A stretch of 64,000 nt of DNA, taken from positions 5,704,001 to 5,768,000 of the forward strand of contig NZ_CP076607.1 of assembly GCF_018966525.1 (NCBI RefSeq), given 5' to 3'. The notes beneath the pieces are model-generated. The model was not told where the DNA came from and ran no database searches. It saw only the letters and a list, made by a program, of their open reading frames with translations. The DNA comes from Paenibacillus sophorae. Its GTDB lineage: Bacteria > Bacillota > Bacilli > Paenibacillales > Paenibacillaceae. A program made the position numbers and the translations under genes. Positions 35,701-45,700 of this stretch are shown in pieces (within the stretch, counting starts at the first letter, position 1; each line of letters begins with the position of its first letter).

Positions 35701-38700
35701 CACTGCATCAAAATCGACATGCAAGCAACGCGAACCGGGCCGCTCCTGTTCCATTGTCTTCAAAATTCCGGACATCGCAGCCGCCTCCGGGGTCGAAATG
35801 TCCGCTTCCAAGACCCCCCAGGCTTGGCGAGTAATCAGAAGCAGATTCAACGCACGTACTCCGTTTTTGTCTATCGCGTTCAGAAGGCGAATCAAGCTAT
35901 AAAGCCCGACTTCCAAGCTCGCCTCGACATCGGAAGGCCAAGCGTGAACAAAATGCGTCGGCGCGACGCTAAGCTCGGAGAGAACGGCCGCAAAGTCCTC
36001 CGTCTTGTTCGGATCTACCATGTAATGCTGTTCGTCCAGCTTTTTGAACTCGAACCCAGCCTCGACGAGCACCGCTTTTCCACCGCCTGCGCGAACCAGT
36101 GAAGCAAGATAGCCTCCCACGCCATCCTGGGTGCCTAAAATCAGCGCCGCATCGACCGTGTTGTGCATCTTAATAGATAACTGACGCGGTACCCACTGTT
36201 TGCGAAAGAACCAATTCGGCAAGGTGTTCTCGTTGCCAAGCGCCAGATCGATCCGTTTCAGAATCTCATTGTACCGGCCGTTTAAGAGTTCCTTTTTCAT
36301 CACGTCCCGTTGGATCTTCCCGCTGGTCGTCTTCAAAAAGGTGGTTTCCTCCAGCGGAACGACGATGCCAGGTGCGATGCCAAGCTTCGAAGAAACGTTG
36401 GCACGAATCGCTTGGGCAATTTGTATCTGCAGCGTAAAATCTTCCGTATCGGCCACAAAGAAAATGGCAAGTGTCTCCGTGCCATTGCTCAAGTCCTGGA
36501 CGCCGCTCGCTGCAATGAATGTCGGCAGCACCCCTTCGACTTGGCCAGCGATCTCCTCGATTTCATGGCAGTAGAAATTCGCGCCGTAGATGATGATCAG
36601 CTCTTTTTCGCGACCTGTGATGAACAGTTCGCCGTTTAGGATGAATCCCAAGTCGCCCGTATTGAACCAACCGTCCTCTACGAAAGACTCGTTGTTGGCC
36701 TCGGCGTTGTTGAGGTAGCCGGGCGTCACAACGCCGCCGCGAATCTGGAAGCGGCCGATCACACTTTCAGGCAAGAGTTCATTTTGTCCATCGACAATTC
36801 GGATCTCTACCCCTCGCACCGTTCGTCCGGAACTGACAAAGGTGAGCGCATCGTCACTTTGAGATTCATCCGTAAGCTCGATGTGTCCGTGCAGTGAGGA
36901 CTTCAACACATGTACTGCATGCACGTCCCTTGAAAAATCGTTGCAGAACGTCATGCAGGTGCAAACTTCCGCCATCCCAAACGCCGGCTGCATGATCTGT
37001 TCGGCAACTCCAAAGACCCGGGTTGCATTCAGAAATTCTTTTATGACCGGCAGGGTAACTTGTTCTCCTGCGTTCATCAGATACTTCAGCGAGCTCAGAT
37101 CCCAGTGCTTGTCGCTGCTCTCTTTCAATGCTTCGCTGACGATCTTAAATCCGAAGTTCGGCGACCAACTGTGGGTGACCCGATAAGTCTCGATCAAATC
37201 AAGCCAGTGCAGCGGATCGGACAGCACATAGTCGGTGCGCACATGAATCTGCGAACAGCCAAGATACACGTCTTTCAAGTGACAGGTCAGGATCGGTACG
37301 ACATGGTCAAGTTGGAGCCAGTTCAAGCTGACATCATCCGCTTCATACCCATTGCACTGCTTCCCGGCGTTGATATGGCGAATGATCTTTTCATGCACCT
37401 CCTGAATGCACTTCGGTGCGCCTGTACTGCCTGATGTCAGCTGGAAGAAAGCTAAGTCGCCGGGCTGCACATTATGGACGGCACCTTCCGCTTGATCCTG
37501 TTCCAATGCCTCGATCGTCAGCACTTCGAGTCCGTCCATCGAATAGAGCTCGGTCATCTGTTCCAACGAACTTTTGAAGCGATCCGTTGTTAGAATCAGT
37601 GGTTTCTCTAACAGCTTCCAGGTATGATAGATCTTCGCGACGACACCATTTTCCTTCTGGTACGAAGGGGGGATCGCCACAGTCGCTGGTATGATGCCGC
37701 CCATCACGCAGGCCCAAAAGGCAGCGAAATGGCCGGCCAGATTGTCAACTTGGAGAATGACGCGCGAACCCGGCTTGAATTCGAGTGCCTGCAACCCCCC
37801 GAGGATGTGTTTCGCACGACGCACCAGATCGGGATAGCTGAGGAAAATCTTCTCTCCATCGGAGTCGATAAACGTGAGCCCTTTGTGCGGATAACGACGG
37901 GCGGTCTCCTGCAGCGCAGTCGACAAATCGCGCGGCAATTCATCTGGGATAACTAGCTCTCCTCCGTTTTGATAGGCGGGCGGTCTTTCTCTTCCAGCAC
38001 GATCCGTTCCAGTCGAGATTTTATCTACGGCATCGGACGATTTCTCTGCTTGCTCGGTCGGAACCAACACTTCCGAAACAACTGCCTTAGGAAGGATATC
38101 CGCTAAGGCCAAGCGCTCAACTTCGATTTGATGGGGCACCACGATCGTAGTGGCTGCCGAAATACCCGGAAACAGACGGATTTTCTCTTCGATCGCACGA
38201 ATCTCCGTCGAAGAAACAACCGGCATTTTCAGCAAGGTCGTTTCATCTACATACCCGTTTCCCAACGGAATAGATGTAACTGCAGTAACCTTAAACCCAA
38301 GTTCCGCTTTCGGCATATCTGCCTGTATTTTTTCGTACAGGTCGCCTGCGTTGACACCCTCGTCTTTGAGAACCACGTAAGCGACCGGTTGGGAACATCC
38401 GGCAAGCGTCATCTTCACTAACACTACTGCATCGGCCACCTCGGAATATTTCATCAAGGAGGCTGCGATTCGATTCGTGTCGCAGATTTGTTGTCCGACG
38501 ATGGCCAGCGATTTAGATTGGCTCTCCACCCAACGCCAGTCTCCCTCGGAAGACAGAATCGCTTTCAAACCGGTTGTGACCAGCTGACGGCCGTCCCACA
38601 GGCTCATCTCACCGACGACGCCCTCTTCCACTTCGTGTCCCTGGGGATCGAGGAGCGCAGCGCGCCCCAGGCGCGGAGTCCCAAGCGACAGCCGTCCATG

Positions 38701-39753
38701 TCCGAGGCCTGGTCGCGCTTGGATAGGCGTTAAATTCAGCGGCAAGCCACCCGGCGTAAAGCAGAAATACAGATCGGTGTCACAATTAGCCAAAAGAGAA
38801 TCTAGCGACGCTTGCCGTAGCGGTTCACTGCCGCACAAAATCGCGCGAAGCCCCTCCGGAATCGGCTGTTCGCCATGTAAGATCGCTGCCAAAATCGATG
38901 AATCAAAGTAGGCCACATCTGCCTGAACCTCTGAGAGACAGCCGAGCAACGCTTCCTGTGTCTCCGCATGGGAGGGAAGCACCAACTTCGCCCCCTTCGT
39001 CAACGTCCAGAACGCGTGATCCAACCAAGTGTCGCCCTGCTCAGCCTGCCACAGGGCGTACGTCTCTCCCTCCCGCAGGTCAAAAGCAGCCTTCCAGGAT
39101 GCCGTTCTGTCCGTCAACTCCGTCTGCGTGCGCACCACTTCCCGGCCGAATGTGATGGTAGCGTAAGCGTCGGTTTCTCTCGCAGGGAAGGGCGGAAGCT
39201 CGAACACGGTCGAGTCTTCCTCCAATCGATCAACAAGCACAGTCGCGCACGCATTCGTTGCAAGCGAGTCCCCCCATGCGCTTTCACACACTACGCAAGA
39301 GACACCCATCTGATCAAATCGGGTTCTTACTTGCGAAAGTCGTTCATGAGGATCGGCAGTTATGACAACCGCCCCCGCTCTCATGACCCCTAAGATCGCC
39401 CAAAGACGCTGCAGGGGATTCGTCACATACACGCCGACCCGAACGTTTTGTTCCATAACCTGTTGAAGCAAGGAGTTAGCTACACGATGCATGCCGGCGC
39501 GGATTTGTTCATATGAGGCCGCTTCCTGCCCCCAAAGCACAGCTACTCGCTCCGGATTCGCGAGGGCTTGCGTTTCGAACTGCTCCAAAATCATCTCCTC
39601 GGTGGAAGCCAACTCTTGTTCGAACATCAGTGCCTCGTAGGTCTGCTCAATCAGTTCTTCCGGCACCTCGGATTCAGACAGGGAGAGTCTTTCAGCTAAA
39701 AGACTTCTGATTCCCTGGTAGGCTGCTTCTTTTTGATAGGACTGAATCCCCAT
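29728..39753 (-). CDS. Hybrid megasynthase: A*-AL-KR-PCP-C-C-A(Thr)-PCP
   Basis: This 3,341-residue protein has, in order: a degenerate adenylation domain (~60-500) without the TSGSTG loop; an acyl-ligase-like AMP-binding domain (LTSGSTGAPKCIQ ~774, GMAEVCTC); a ketoreductase (GGTGGIGS ~1411, Ser and AYSAANAY Tyr ~1551); a carrier (DNFFELGGHSL ~1745); a C domain (HHIVADAWS ~1949); a second C domain (HHIVLDAHS ~2408); an A domain (YTSGSTGTPKG ~2868) and a carrier (NFYELGGHSL ~3263). Reading the A pocket by the ten-residue code gives D-F-W-N-I-G-M-V-H-K, the canonical threonine signature. The AL-KR-PCP set would load and reduce an acid, as in depsipeptide modules. No thioesterase. It starts two bases after the preceding stop. 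Confidence 0.9.
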   Translation of the reverse strand: MGIQSYQKEAAYQGIRSLLAERLSLSESEVPEELIEQTYEALMFEQELASTEEMILEQFETQALANPERVAVLWGQEAASYEQIRAGMHRVANSLLQQVMEQNVRVGVYVTNPLQRLWAILGVMRAGAVVITADPHERLSQVRTRFDQMGVSCVVCESAWGDSLATNACATVLVDRLEEDSTVFELPPFPARETDAYATITFGREVVRTQTELTDRTASWKAAFDLREGETYALWQAEQGDTWLDHAFWTLTKGAKLVLPSHAETQEALLGCLSEVQADVAYFDSSILAAILHGEQPIPEGLRAILCGSEPLRQASLDSLLANCDTDLYFCFTPGGLPLNLTPIQARPGLGHGRLSLGTPRLGRAALLDPQGHEVEEGVVGEMSLWDGRQLVTTGLKAILSSEGDWRWVESQSKSLAIVGQQICDTNRIAASLMKYSEVADAVVLVKMTLAGCSQPVAYVVLKDEGVNAGDLYEKIQADMPKAELGFKVTAVTSIPLGNGYVDETTLLKMPVVSSTEIRAIEEKIRLFPGISAATTIVVPHQIEVERLALADILPKAVVSEVLVPTEQAEKSSDAVDKISTGTDRAGRERPPAYQNGGELVIPDELPRDLSTALQETARRYPHKGLTFIDSDGEKIFLSYPDLVRRAKHILGGLQALEFKPGSRVILQVDNLAGHFAAFWACVMGGIIPATVAIPPSYQKENGVVAKIYHTWKLLEKPLILTTDRFKSSLEQMTELYSMDGLEVLTIEALEQDQAEGAVHNVQPGDLAFFQLTSGSTGAPKCIQEVHEKIIRHINAGKQCNGYEADDVSLNWLQLDHVVPILTCHLKDVYLGCSQIHVRTDYVLSDPLHWLDLIETYRVTHSWSPNFGFKIVSEALKESSDKHWDLSSLKYLMNAGEQVTLPVIKEFLNATRVFGVAEQIMQPAFGMAEVCTCMTFCNDFSRDVHAVHVLKSSLHGHIELTDESQSDDALTFVSSGRTVRGVEIRIVDGQNELLPESVIGRFQIRGGVVTPGYLNNAEANNESFVEDGWFNTGDLGFILNGELFITGREKELIIIYGANFYCHEIEEIAGQVEGVLPTFIAASGVQDLSNGTETLAIFFVADTEDFTLQIQIAQAIRANVSSKLGIAPGIVVPLEETTFLKTTSGKIQRDVMKKELLNGRYNEILKRIDLALGNENTLPNWFFRKQWVPRQLSIKMHNTVDAALILGTQDGVGGYLASLVRAGGGKAVLVEAGFEFKKLDEQHYMVDPNKTEDFAAVLSELSVAPTHFVHAWPSDVEASLEVGLYSLIRLLNAIDKNGVRALNLLLITRQAWGVLEADISTPEAAAMSGILKTMEQERPGSRCLHVDFDAVAPSAAAKAAYQELTDGVLAGEVAFRGGKRMISKLIPVELTQGQSPLPIKRGGHYLVTGGTGGIGSLTAKMLVEQFDAKVLLVARSTANAYADAWKGLSHLPDRILFFQADVANAHSLEDAVNKAESHWQAPIVGAFHFAGVMEERLLEEETPETIAQAIDGKVLGAKSLLEIFSARPGSLLVMSSSVNGTFGGFRAGAYSAANAYLDELPSAVGQADLSVYSIAWTQWEEIGMNKGSLLADLLKAKGFLSIMPKQGLASLLAALSQTPSMMMVGLNPTKRFVASRMSLPAEPGDLLRCYYSGEVQPNAVLGTLSRGDLTDGFGSVFHFDLNWLDNLPVDATGALDKSALRRLAADKEAVSTKFQEPQSPTEKKLAEIWGKILNVGKIGVSDNFFELGGHSLLATQLISRIRSQFGVEVQIDSLFINPTLEELAKQIEAKLDAFTTPDSTAALKRYEEKEKIPLSFAQERLWFLNQLSPGNPFYNIQQMIRIKGPLDWRDVEQAFKKLAERQAVLRTTFQVVGESPVQVVNDMSQAGIFDLQYLDYYGYAREETDAKVQAFAYEESQRGFDLERGPVFRSRLVRIAENEHILLFTVHHIVADAWSISILIREFLAHFQSATLPELPIEYADFSIWQREWLSGEEYDKQLKYWKNYLKGHSGSLEIKTDFPRPAMPSYKGEKLQLKIPQTQVQALEKLSQSLGVTPHMILLSVFSVLLNKYSGTEDLVVGMPIANRNRTEIEELIGFFVNTLAIRTDLSGNPTFERLVANVKDTLLGAYAHQDMPFEKLVNELQLERKLDRQPLCQVMFVMQNVPMQAMKLEGLDFELMESPHEISKYDLTLSFSETGRELIGALEYSTDLFSRESMERMIDIWNQFLKSVLENPNQKLSELMAQVEVGEELIRKFNRSISLPGVSDEEFIRALLKSRPSILSAAALTPVQRDLYLDYLRSSEGGQYGLAYSVELGTAVDADRWKAAVLQTIEETPVLKSRYFSLNGTFYQCVDTAMEVDWQFVEGDDFNSTVSRYAQPPFDLFENAVRHVLFKNRERGIYTAVLACHHIVLDAHSGHLFFQRVAAAYQRGTGGSQGKSLDVAFHNLVPLRNLSFDRSDAIAFWTEATKQVEPLVHTANVPSNLVRKPRLETIRFNVAHTEKIKQHCREQGFGVAAYFQTLLGVLLARFYQPENDFVLFDVRGGREKQEADIIGCLYQVQPIVFAQSIFDQAETSFAEILSQLLQDRRKARAHKNISVFAQKQIFGRQGVRFYTNFYNFPEFFLGENHSRLAVHESYEADEVHFIFEESADGIEIRLAFDESTWESTQMLERLERLSEQVLGGCNAFGHLEIALADEVKTITEVWNTAAVHDDSQSSLVALFTEQAERTPNAIAIRCDGAEIQYGELNRRTNRLARYLVKKGINANRLVGLFLNPSIDTIVGLIGILKAGGAYLPIDPKYPSERMKFMIQDSGVNLLLTESALCDQADLPDDVDTISLDATWSEIEAESDADLQVEVRGDQLAYVIYTSGSTGTPKGALLNHSNVVRLFSQTAQWYGFNADDVWTLFHSIAFDFSVWEIWGALLHGGTLVVVNPFVARSPYDFRELLRKEKVTVLNQTPSAFVQLIQADMTQSATNDLAIRYVIFGGEALNFTSLQPWFDRHGFEKPQLVNMYGITETTVHVTYKPITEVDFTQGSVSNIGVPIPDLQVYLLDRFGKFSPVGAVGELYVGGPGLAQGYLNRPELTADRFIENRIEPDKSGRLYKTGDIGRWTLTGEIEYLGRSDQQVKIRGFRMELGEIESRLRKLEGIDDVAVVARNNQGDEAELVAYLVSKAELSVSEIKAQLQQNLPDYMMPSAFVMMKALPLTTNGKLDRKALPAPGEFDRRSSSRFIQPESEIQELMVQAWREVLGIQKVGIEDNFYELGGHSLKLVDLQTKLNARLAGKTRPIRTMELFQYPTIRGLSGFLVLSESTESVTKGEDLASSRADKRKQLAARRRGSIK

Positions 39754-39755
39754 CG

Positions 39756-42700
39756 CTATCCGCTCCTTCCATCGGTTAATTTATTCAAGAGGCCTCGCAG
39801 GTCTTGCGGTGAAAGCACGGGCTTTGCCTGGCGCCCTGCTTGAATCGATGCTTTCAATTCGGATAGTTTCCCGTCCGCATTTTTCACCCAGGCATCCAAC
39901 AAGGAGGTGAGGTATTCCCCTAGCTTACGGATTTGTTCCCCATGGAAGAGGTCTTCATTGAACTCGAGATGTCCCACGAGTTCCCCTCGCACCTCTTCGA
40001 GATTTAAGAACAAGTCGAACTTGGATTCATCCAGCGGCATATGAACGGGAGTAATTTCAAGACCTTGCAGCGAGATCGTAGTCGGAGATGCGGTCTGCAA
40101 GATGAACATCGTTTGGAACAACGGATGGATTCCCGGCAGTCGTGGCGGGTTGACTTCATCCAGCACCACGTCAAACGGCACATCTCCATTGGAAAATCCG
40201 TTCAAGACAACCTTTTTCACGCGTTCCAAATACTCGGACAACTGAAGTTCCTCGGAAAGATCAATGCGGAGCGCCAGCGTGTTCACAAAGAAACCGATCA
40301 GCCCCTCCAACTCGGAACGGCTCCGATTAGCCACCGCCGTGCCAATGACGATGTCGTCCTCTCCCGAATACCGCTGTATGACGACCGCGTAGGCCGCCAA
40401 CAACACCATATAGAGGGTACAGCTGTTCGCCTGAGCCAATTGTTTCAGCATCGTCAATTCGCTTTCCGCAATGCGAATCGGAACTTCTGCGCCCCGTCCG
40501 ACGCCGGACGTGGAGCGTGTTTTGTCCGTCGGCAATTCCAGGACGCCTTTGTGGCCGCCCAAATGCTGCTTCCAATAAACCATCTGCTCGTTCAAGTACC
40601 CTGTTTCGAACAGATCGCGCTGCCAGATCGAATAATCTCCGTACTGCAGCACCGGTTGCTGAAACTGCGAAAAATCCCCTTCAGGCTCCCCGCTAAGTTT
40701 CCACAGCTCCCCGATCTCACGCACTAGCACGTTCAACGACCATCCGTCCGAGATAATGTGATGCATGTTGACAACCAACACGTGTTCTGATTGATGGCCT
40801 TCCTTCCGCATGAGAAGCACACGCAGCAACGGTCCATGCGTCAGATCAAATCCGACCCTCGCCTCTTCCTGAATCAATGTGCTCACTTCTTGCTCGGCAG
40901 GTATCTCAATGCAGTGGAACCCGATGCGCGGTTCCGCATTGACATGCTGATACGGAACCCCTTCCCGAACGCCAAACGTCGTCCGCAAGATCGCATGACG
41001 GCGTGCGATCTCGTTAAAGACAGCTTCCAGTCGAGCCGAATTAATCTCGCCGGTTAATTTGTAGGCTCCGACCATGTTGTAGTTGCTGGAACCGGGGTTA
41101 AGTTGATCCAGGAACCAAAGTCTTTGCTGTGCATAGGAAAGCGGAAATATGACTGTGTCCGGATCCGTCTTTTGAATCGGTAACAGACCAGGCGATAAAT
41201 CGGAAGTTTGCACCTTCGAGCCGATCAAACGCGAAAGGGATTCCGTCAATGAGTGAGAAAAGACATCCCGAACAGAAATTCCCACGTTAAACGTCTCCTG
41301 AATGCGTAAAACTAAACGCATCACCAACAGTGAATGTCCGCCCAGTTCGAAGAAATCATGGTGGGTGCCGATGCCCTGCACGTTCAGCACTTGCTGGAAA
41401 ATGTCCAACAGTTTGGCTTCAATCTCATTGGTTGGTGCGACGTATTTCACGCTTGCTTGCGCTGCTTTATCCGGCTCCGGTAAGGCGTTTCGATCGACCT
41501 TGCCGTTCGGCGTCAGCGGAAGCTTGTCCATCTGTACATAGTAGGGCGGGACCATATAGTCCGGAAGATACTCAGATAAGTAGGCTTTCAACTCTGCTCC
41601 CGGGAGCTCGCGGTCTGCGACGACATACGCGCAAAGGTAAAGGTCGTCTTCGTTCCCTTTGGCCGATACGATCGCTTCTTTGATGTTGTCGTGCTGCAAC
41701 ATTTGGGTTTCAATTTCGCTCAGTTCGATCCGGAAACCGCGAATTTTGACTTGGTGGTCGACACGGCCCAAAAATTCAAGGTTGCCATCGGGCAGCCACT
41801 TTCCAACATCGCCGGTACGGTACAACAACTGCGGCTCCTGCCCATCCACTTTCACCGAAACGAATCTATCCGCCGTCAGTTCCGGACGGTTAAAGTAGCC
41901 GGCCGATACACCGACACCTCCGATGTAGAACTCTCCCAGCGTTCCGAGCGGTACGGGCTGTCTATTCTTGTCCAACACATACACTTTGGCGTTGCGGATC
42001 GGTTTGCCGACCGGCACGGTCGCGAGGTGCTCGAATTCGCGACCGTCGATCTGGTAGGACGTAGCGACGTCGGTGCATTCGGCCGGCCCATAAGAGTTGA
42101 TGATCCGCGCGTTGCAGGCGCCCGATCGGATCCACGGCGTCAAGAACGCAGGTTTTAACGGTTCCCCGCCGAGATACACGCAGCGCAATGTTTTTAAAGA
42201 TTCAAACTTCGTATCGAAATCCACAAGTGGCTGGAACGCACTCGGTGTGCAGTTTACGAACGTGATGTTTTGCTGCTTGATGATACGAAACATCCGGTTG
42301 TAATCGTAAAGACCGGGAGTAAACAGGCATAATGTCCCGCCCTTTACCAAGCTGGCGTAGAGATTTTTTTGTGCCAAGTCAAAGCTGATCGGAGCGATTA
42401 ACAAGATGTTATCCTGATCCGTGATCTCGTACTGGTCGCTGGTAAACCAATCGATGAGGTTGGCAAACGCGTTCGCCCGCACTTTGACCCCTTTAGGCTT
42501 TCCGGTTGAGCCTGACGTGTACAGCAGGTACATAATCCGTGCGGGATCGTACGTCAAGCCGAGGTTATCTCCGCTCCATTCGTTCTGTTCAAGCAGGTCC
42601 TCAATCGCGGTGAACTCGCTTCCCTCATGCGTGACTTCTACGTTCAATTGTCGTTGCGTAAGGACGAGGGTGATTTGCGAATCGTCCAAAAGATATCGAA

Positions 42701-45700
42701 TGCGTTCCTGCGGATATTCCGCGTCGATCGGCACATAGGCGGCCCCCGCCTTTAAAATGCCGTAGAGTCCGACCATCATTTCAAGGGATCGTTGTGTCAT
42801 CAGTCCGACAACGGTGTTTTCGCCGACCCCTTTTTGTCGCAGGTAATGCGCTACTTGATTGGCTTGACGGTTGAACTCGCGATAGGTCAGCACGTCGTTT
42901 TCAAAGAGGAGCGCCGGACGGTCCGGCGTTTTTTCAACCTGCTCCTCAAATTGTTCTATGACAGTCTTACAGTTCTGCGTGCTGACGGCCGTGTTGTTGA
43001 AATCCTCCAGAATCTGGCGGCGCTCGTCTGCCGAGAGCATATCGAGCTGCGCCAACTTGGTTTCCGCATTATCGGCCACCTGTTGCAAAATGTTGGTAAA
43101 ATGTCCGGCCAGCCGCTCGACCGTTTCCTTTTTGAACAGCTTGGTGCAGTATCCCAAGGTGCAGGCGAGGCGGCCCTCCACCTCTTCTACGGTGATGGTC
43201 AGGTCGAACTTGGCCATCCCACTGTCGAACGGGTATGGCGTGAAGCTCAGCCCCTCGACTTCGAGTTGTCCGCGGTCGGTATTTTGCAGCACAAACAACG
43301 TGTCAAACAAGGGATTGCGGCTCATGTCCCGCGGGATATTCAACTGTTCGACCAATTGTTCAAACGGGTAGTTTTGGTGTTCATACGCTTTGAGAGCATT
43401 TTCTTTTACACGTTTCAAAAATTCGCGGAAGGTCAACTCACTGACAGGGAAGTTCCTCATTGCCAACGTGTTGACAAACATCCCGATCATACTTTGCAAA
43501 TCGGCATGCGGTCGGCCAGCGATCGGCGAACCGATGACGATGTCTTCCTGGCCGGTGTATTTGGACAGCACGGTGTTGTACGCTGCCAACAGCACCATAT
43601 AGAGCGTGGAGCCCGTTGCTTTTGCCAAAGCGTGCAATTTGCCGGTCAACTCGCGGCCAAGCTCAAACGTGAGGCTGCTTCCCTCGAAGTTTTGGACGGA
43701 AGGACGTGGAAAATCGGTCGGCATGTTAAGCACCGGAATTTCCCCGGCAAACGTGTCCAGCCAGTATCGTTCATCCGCTTGGAGCGCAGGGCTGGCAAAC
43801 CGTTCATTTTGCCAAGCGGAAAAGTCTTTGTATTGAATCCGCAACGGCGAAAGGTAGTTTCCTTGGTACAACGTAACGAATTCTTGGATCAGGATGCCGA
43901 TGGAAACCCCATCCGAGATGATGTGGTGCATGTCAAACAGCAACAGATGTCTGTCCGCCGCCAATTTGATCAGCTCAACCCGCAAGAGAGGCGCTTGGCT
44001 CAAGTCAAACGGCTGCACGAACTCGGCGATCAACGCCTGCGCCCGCTTTTCTTCCGCTTCCTTCACTTCGACGGCAAAGGGGACATTCGATTGAACTCGT
44101 TGCACAATCTCTTCGTCCGCCATTTCGAATGAGGTGCGCAGCGTCTCATGTCGCCGGATGAGTTGTTGGAAGGCTGCTTCCAAACGCTTCGGGTCCAGAG
44201 AGCCTTCGACCAGCATTGCTCCCGGCATGTTGTAGCTGGTGTTTACCTCTTGAATCTGATCCAGCATGTACAACCGCTTTTGGGAGGAGGAAGCAGGGTA
44301 AAACTCTTTTTCCTCTATCTGCTGAATTGCTTCGTAGATGCTGAGTTCCGCTTGCTGGATCCGCTTTGCCAACTCCTTGACGGTCGTGTTTTTAAAGACC
44401 TCGCTCAAAGGCAATTGCATTTCCAGTTCCTTGTGAATTTTAAATAGGAGAATGGTCGCCTTCAGTGAATGTCCGCCCAGTTCGAAGAAATCATGGTGGG
44501 TGCCGATGCCCTGCACGTTCAGCACTTGCTGGAAAATGTCCAACAGTTTGGCTTCGATCTCATTGGTTGGTGCGACGTATTTCACGCTTGCTTGCACTGC
44601 TTTATCCGGCTCCGGTAAGGCGTTTCGATCGACCTTGCCGTTCGGCGTCAGCGGAAGCTTGTCCATCTGTACATAGTAGGGCGGGACCATATAGTCCGGA
44701 AGATACTCAGATAAGTAAGCTTTCAACTCTGCTCCCGGGAGCTCGCGGTCTGCGACGACATACGCGCAAAGGTAAAGGTCGTCTTCGTTCCCTTTGGCCG
44801 ATACGATCGCTTCTTTGATGTTGTCGTGCTGCAACATTTGGGTTTCAATTTCGCTCAGTTCGATCCGGAAACCGCGAATTTTGACTTGGTGGTCGACACG
44901 GCCCAAAAATTCAAGGTTGCCATCGGGCAGCCACTTTCCAACATCGCCGGTACGGTACAACAACTGCGGCTCCTGCCCATCCACTTTCACCGAAACGAAT
45001 CTATCCGCCGTCAGTTCCGGACGGTTAAAGTAGCCGGCCGATACACCGACACCTCCGATGTAGAACTCTCCCAGCGTTCCGAGCGGTACGGGCTGTCTAT
45101 TCTTGTCCAACACATACACTTTGGCGTTGCGGATCGGTTTGCCGACCGGCACGGTCGCGAGGTGCTCGAATTCGCGACCGTCGATCTGGTAGGACGTAGC
45201 GACGTCGGTGCATTCGGCCGGCCCATAAGAGTTGATGATCCGCGCGTTGCAGGCGCCCGATCGGATCCACGGCGTCAAGAACGCAGGTTTTAACGGTTCC
45301 CCGCCGAGATACACGCAGCGCAATGTTTTTAAAGATTCAAACTTCGTATCGAAATCCACAAGTGGCTGGAACGCACTCGGTGTGCAGTTTACGAACGTGA
45401 TGTTTTGCTGCTTGATGATACGAAACATCCGGTTGTAATCGTAAAGACCGGGAGTAAACAGGCATAATGTCCCGCCCTTTACCAAGCTGGCGTAGAGATT
45501 TTTTTGTGCCAAGTCAAAGCTGATCGGAGCGATTAACAAGATGTTATCCTGATCCGTGATCTCGTACTGGTCGCTGGTAAACCAATCGATGAGGTTGGCA
45601 AACGCGTTCGCCCGCACTTTGACCCCTTTAGGCTTTCCGGTTGAGCCTGACGTGTACAGCAGGTACATAATCCGTGCGGGATCGTACGTCAAGCCGAGGT

